From an uncultured Lachnospiraceae bacterium (lineage in GTDB: Bacteria; Bacillota_A; Clostridia; Lachnospirales; Lachnospiraceae): a stretch of DNA of 13,755 nt. The DNA lies in the NCBI GenBank assembly GCA_900553635.1, contig USDU01000051.1:1-13755 (forward strand), read 5' to 3'. The stretch's first letter is position 1. Each line of letters opens with the position of its first letter. Positions 13,593 to 13,755 of the stretch are shown here, in pieces. A program made the translations under genes and the position numbers. A model generated the notes under the pieces. The model was not told the origin of the DNA. It did not search any database and was given only the letters and a program-made list of their open reading frames with translations.

Positions 13593-13755
13593 CTATGCGA
13601 ACAGGCTGATCACAATCGCGCAGACCAGACCGGTTACTCCTATAATCGTCTCCATCATGGTCCAGGATTTCAGGGTGGTCTTCTCATCCATTTCCAGTAA
13701 TGACCCCACCAGCCAAAAACCGGAATCATTCACATGGCTGAATGCTGTTGCTCCT
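13593..13755 (-). CDS. GntP-family gluconate-type permease, C-terminal end (partial)
   Basis: The last 53 residues of a membrane transporter run in from the right edge of the window. They read FSHVNDSGFWLV near the start, then MDEKTTLKSWTMMETIIG and a final hydrophobic helix. FSHVNDSGFWL and the (K)TW...METI pattern are typical of the GntP family of gluconate/proton symporters, which also includes transporters for glycerate, fructuronate and related acids. The TAG stop at 13593-13595 forms part of the TAGGAGG ribosome site of the kinase 10 bases downstream, so the transporter and kinase form one operon. Everything before these residues lies outside the window. Confidence 0.88.
   Translation of the reverse strand, partial: GATAFSHVNDSGFWLVGSLLEMDEKTTLKSWTMMETIIGVTGLVCAIVISLFA

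Noticed and set aside
1..13755. CRISPR arrays, tRNA or rRNA genes, insertion sequences, phage genes
   Set aside because: No regularly spaced repeats, tRNA-like cloverleaf, rRNA stretch, transposase or integrase motif was found on either strand.

Overview
The window looks like a chromosomal segment of a Clostridia-type Firmicute, most likely a gut Lachnospiraceae. The grounds are strong AGGAGG-type ribosome sites, PTS genes with a PRD regulator, a clostridial tandem-ACT protein, an HPr-like domain of the Lachnospiraceae type, and hairpin-rich GC-rich intergenic DNA. Genus and species cannot be told from the sequence alone. Almost all coding is on the minus strand; the only supported plus-strand gene is the ACT-domain protein.

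Region 1 (about 70-6320, minus) is a sugar-uptake operon. In transcription order it holds mannose-family PTS EIIB, a fused EIIC-EIID, a double-SIS sugar isomerase/deglycase, EIIA, a PRD/PTS-type regulator, and a wrecked ketose-phosphate 3-epimerase (alsE-like). The epimerase was overlooked by simple ORF calling: it keeps its ribosome site, N-terminus and C-terminus, but has a one-base frameshift and has lost its middle. The operon has a candidate promoter with an upstream 20-bp palindrome, starts just after the terminator of the preceding gene and ends at a terminator near base 70. To the eye it is clearly AT-richer than the DNA on its right, which suggests acquisition as a module. The parts fit phosphorylating import of an unusual ketose or a glycated amine, conversion of the sugar phosphate by the SIS enzyme, and formerly epimerisation to a glycolytic intermediate. 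The real substrate is not visible.

Region 2 (6477-7592, minus) is an M29 aminopeptidase with all expected metal ligands. Region 3 (about 7640-7812) is gene-free and unusually rich in hairpins. Region 4 (7850-11646, minus) is a two-gene operon overlapping by four bases: a class I methyltransferase, then a large membrane-anchored protein with propeller-like repeats and a C-terminal domain resembling a C39-type peptidase that lacks the catalytic Cys and His.

Region 5 (11647-11892) is a divergent promoter region. It serves the methyltransferase operon and, on the plus strand, a small tandem-ACT protein that ends at a strong terminator shared with the convergent kinase gene. Region 6 (12359-13755, minus) is the tail of a GntP-family permease followed by a PfkB-type sugar kinase fused to an N-terminal HPr-like domain that keeps the Ser46-type site but has lost His15.

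The observations most worth following are the HPr-like/PfkB fusion, the eroded phosphosites in the PTS regulator, the decayed epimerase, the EIIC-EIID fusion, a perfect 14-bp hairpin inside the regulator gene, and the pseudo-peptidase domain. All family assignments are by eye from motifs; no database search was run.
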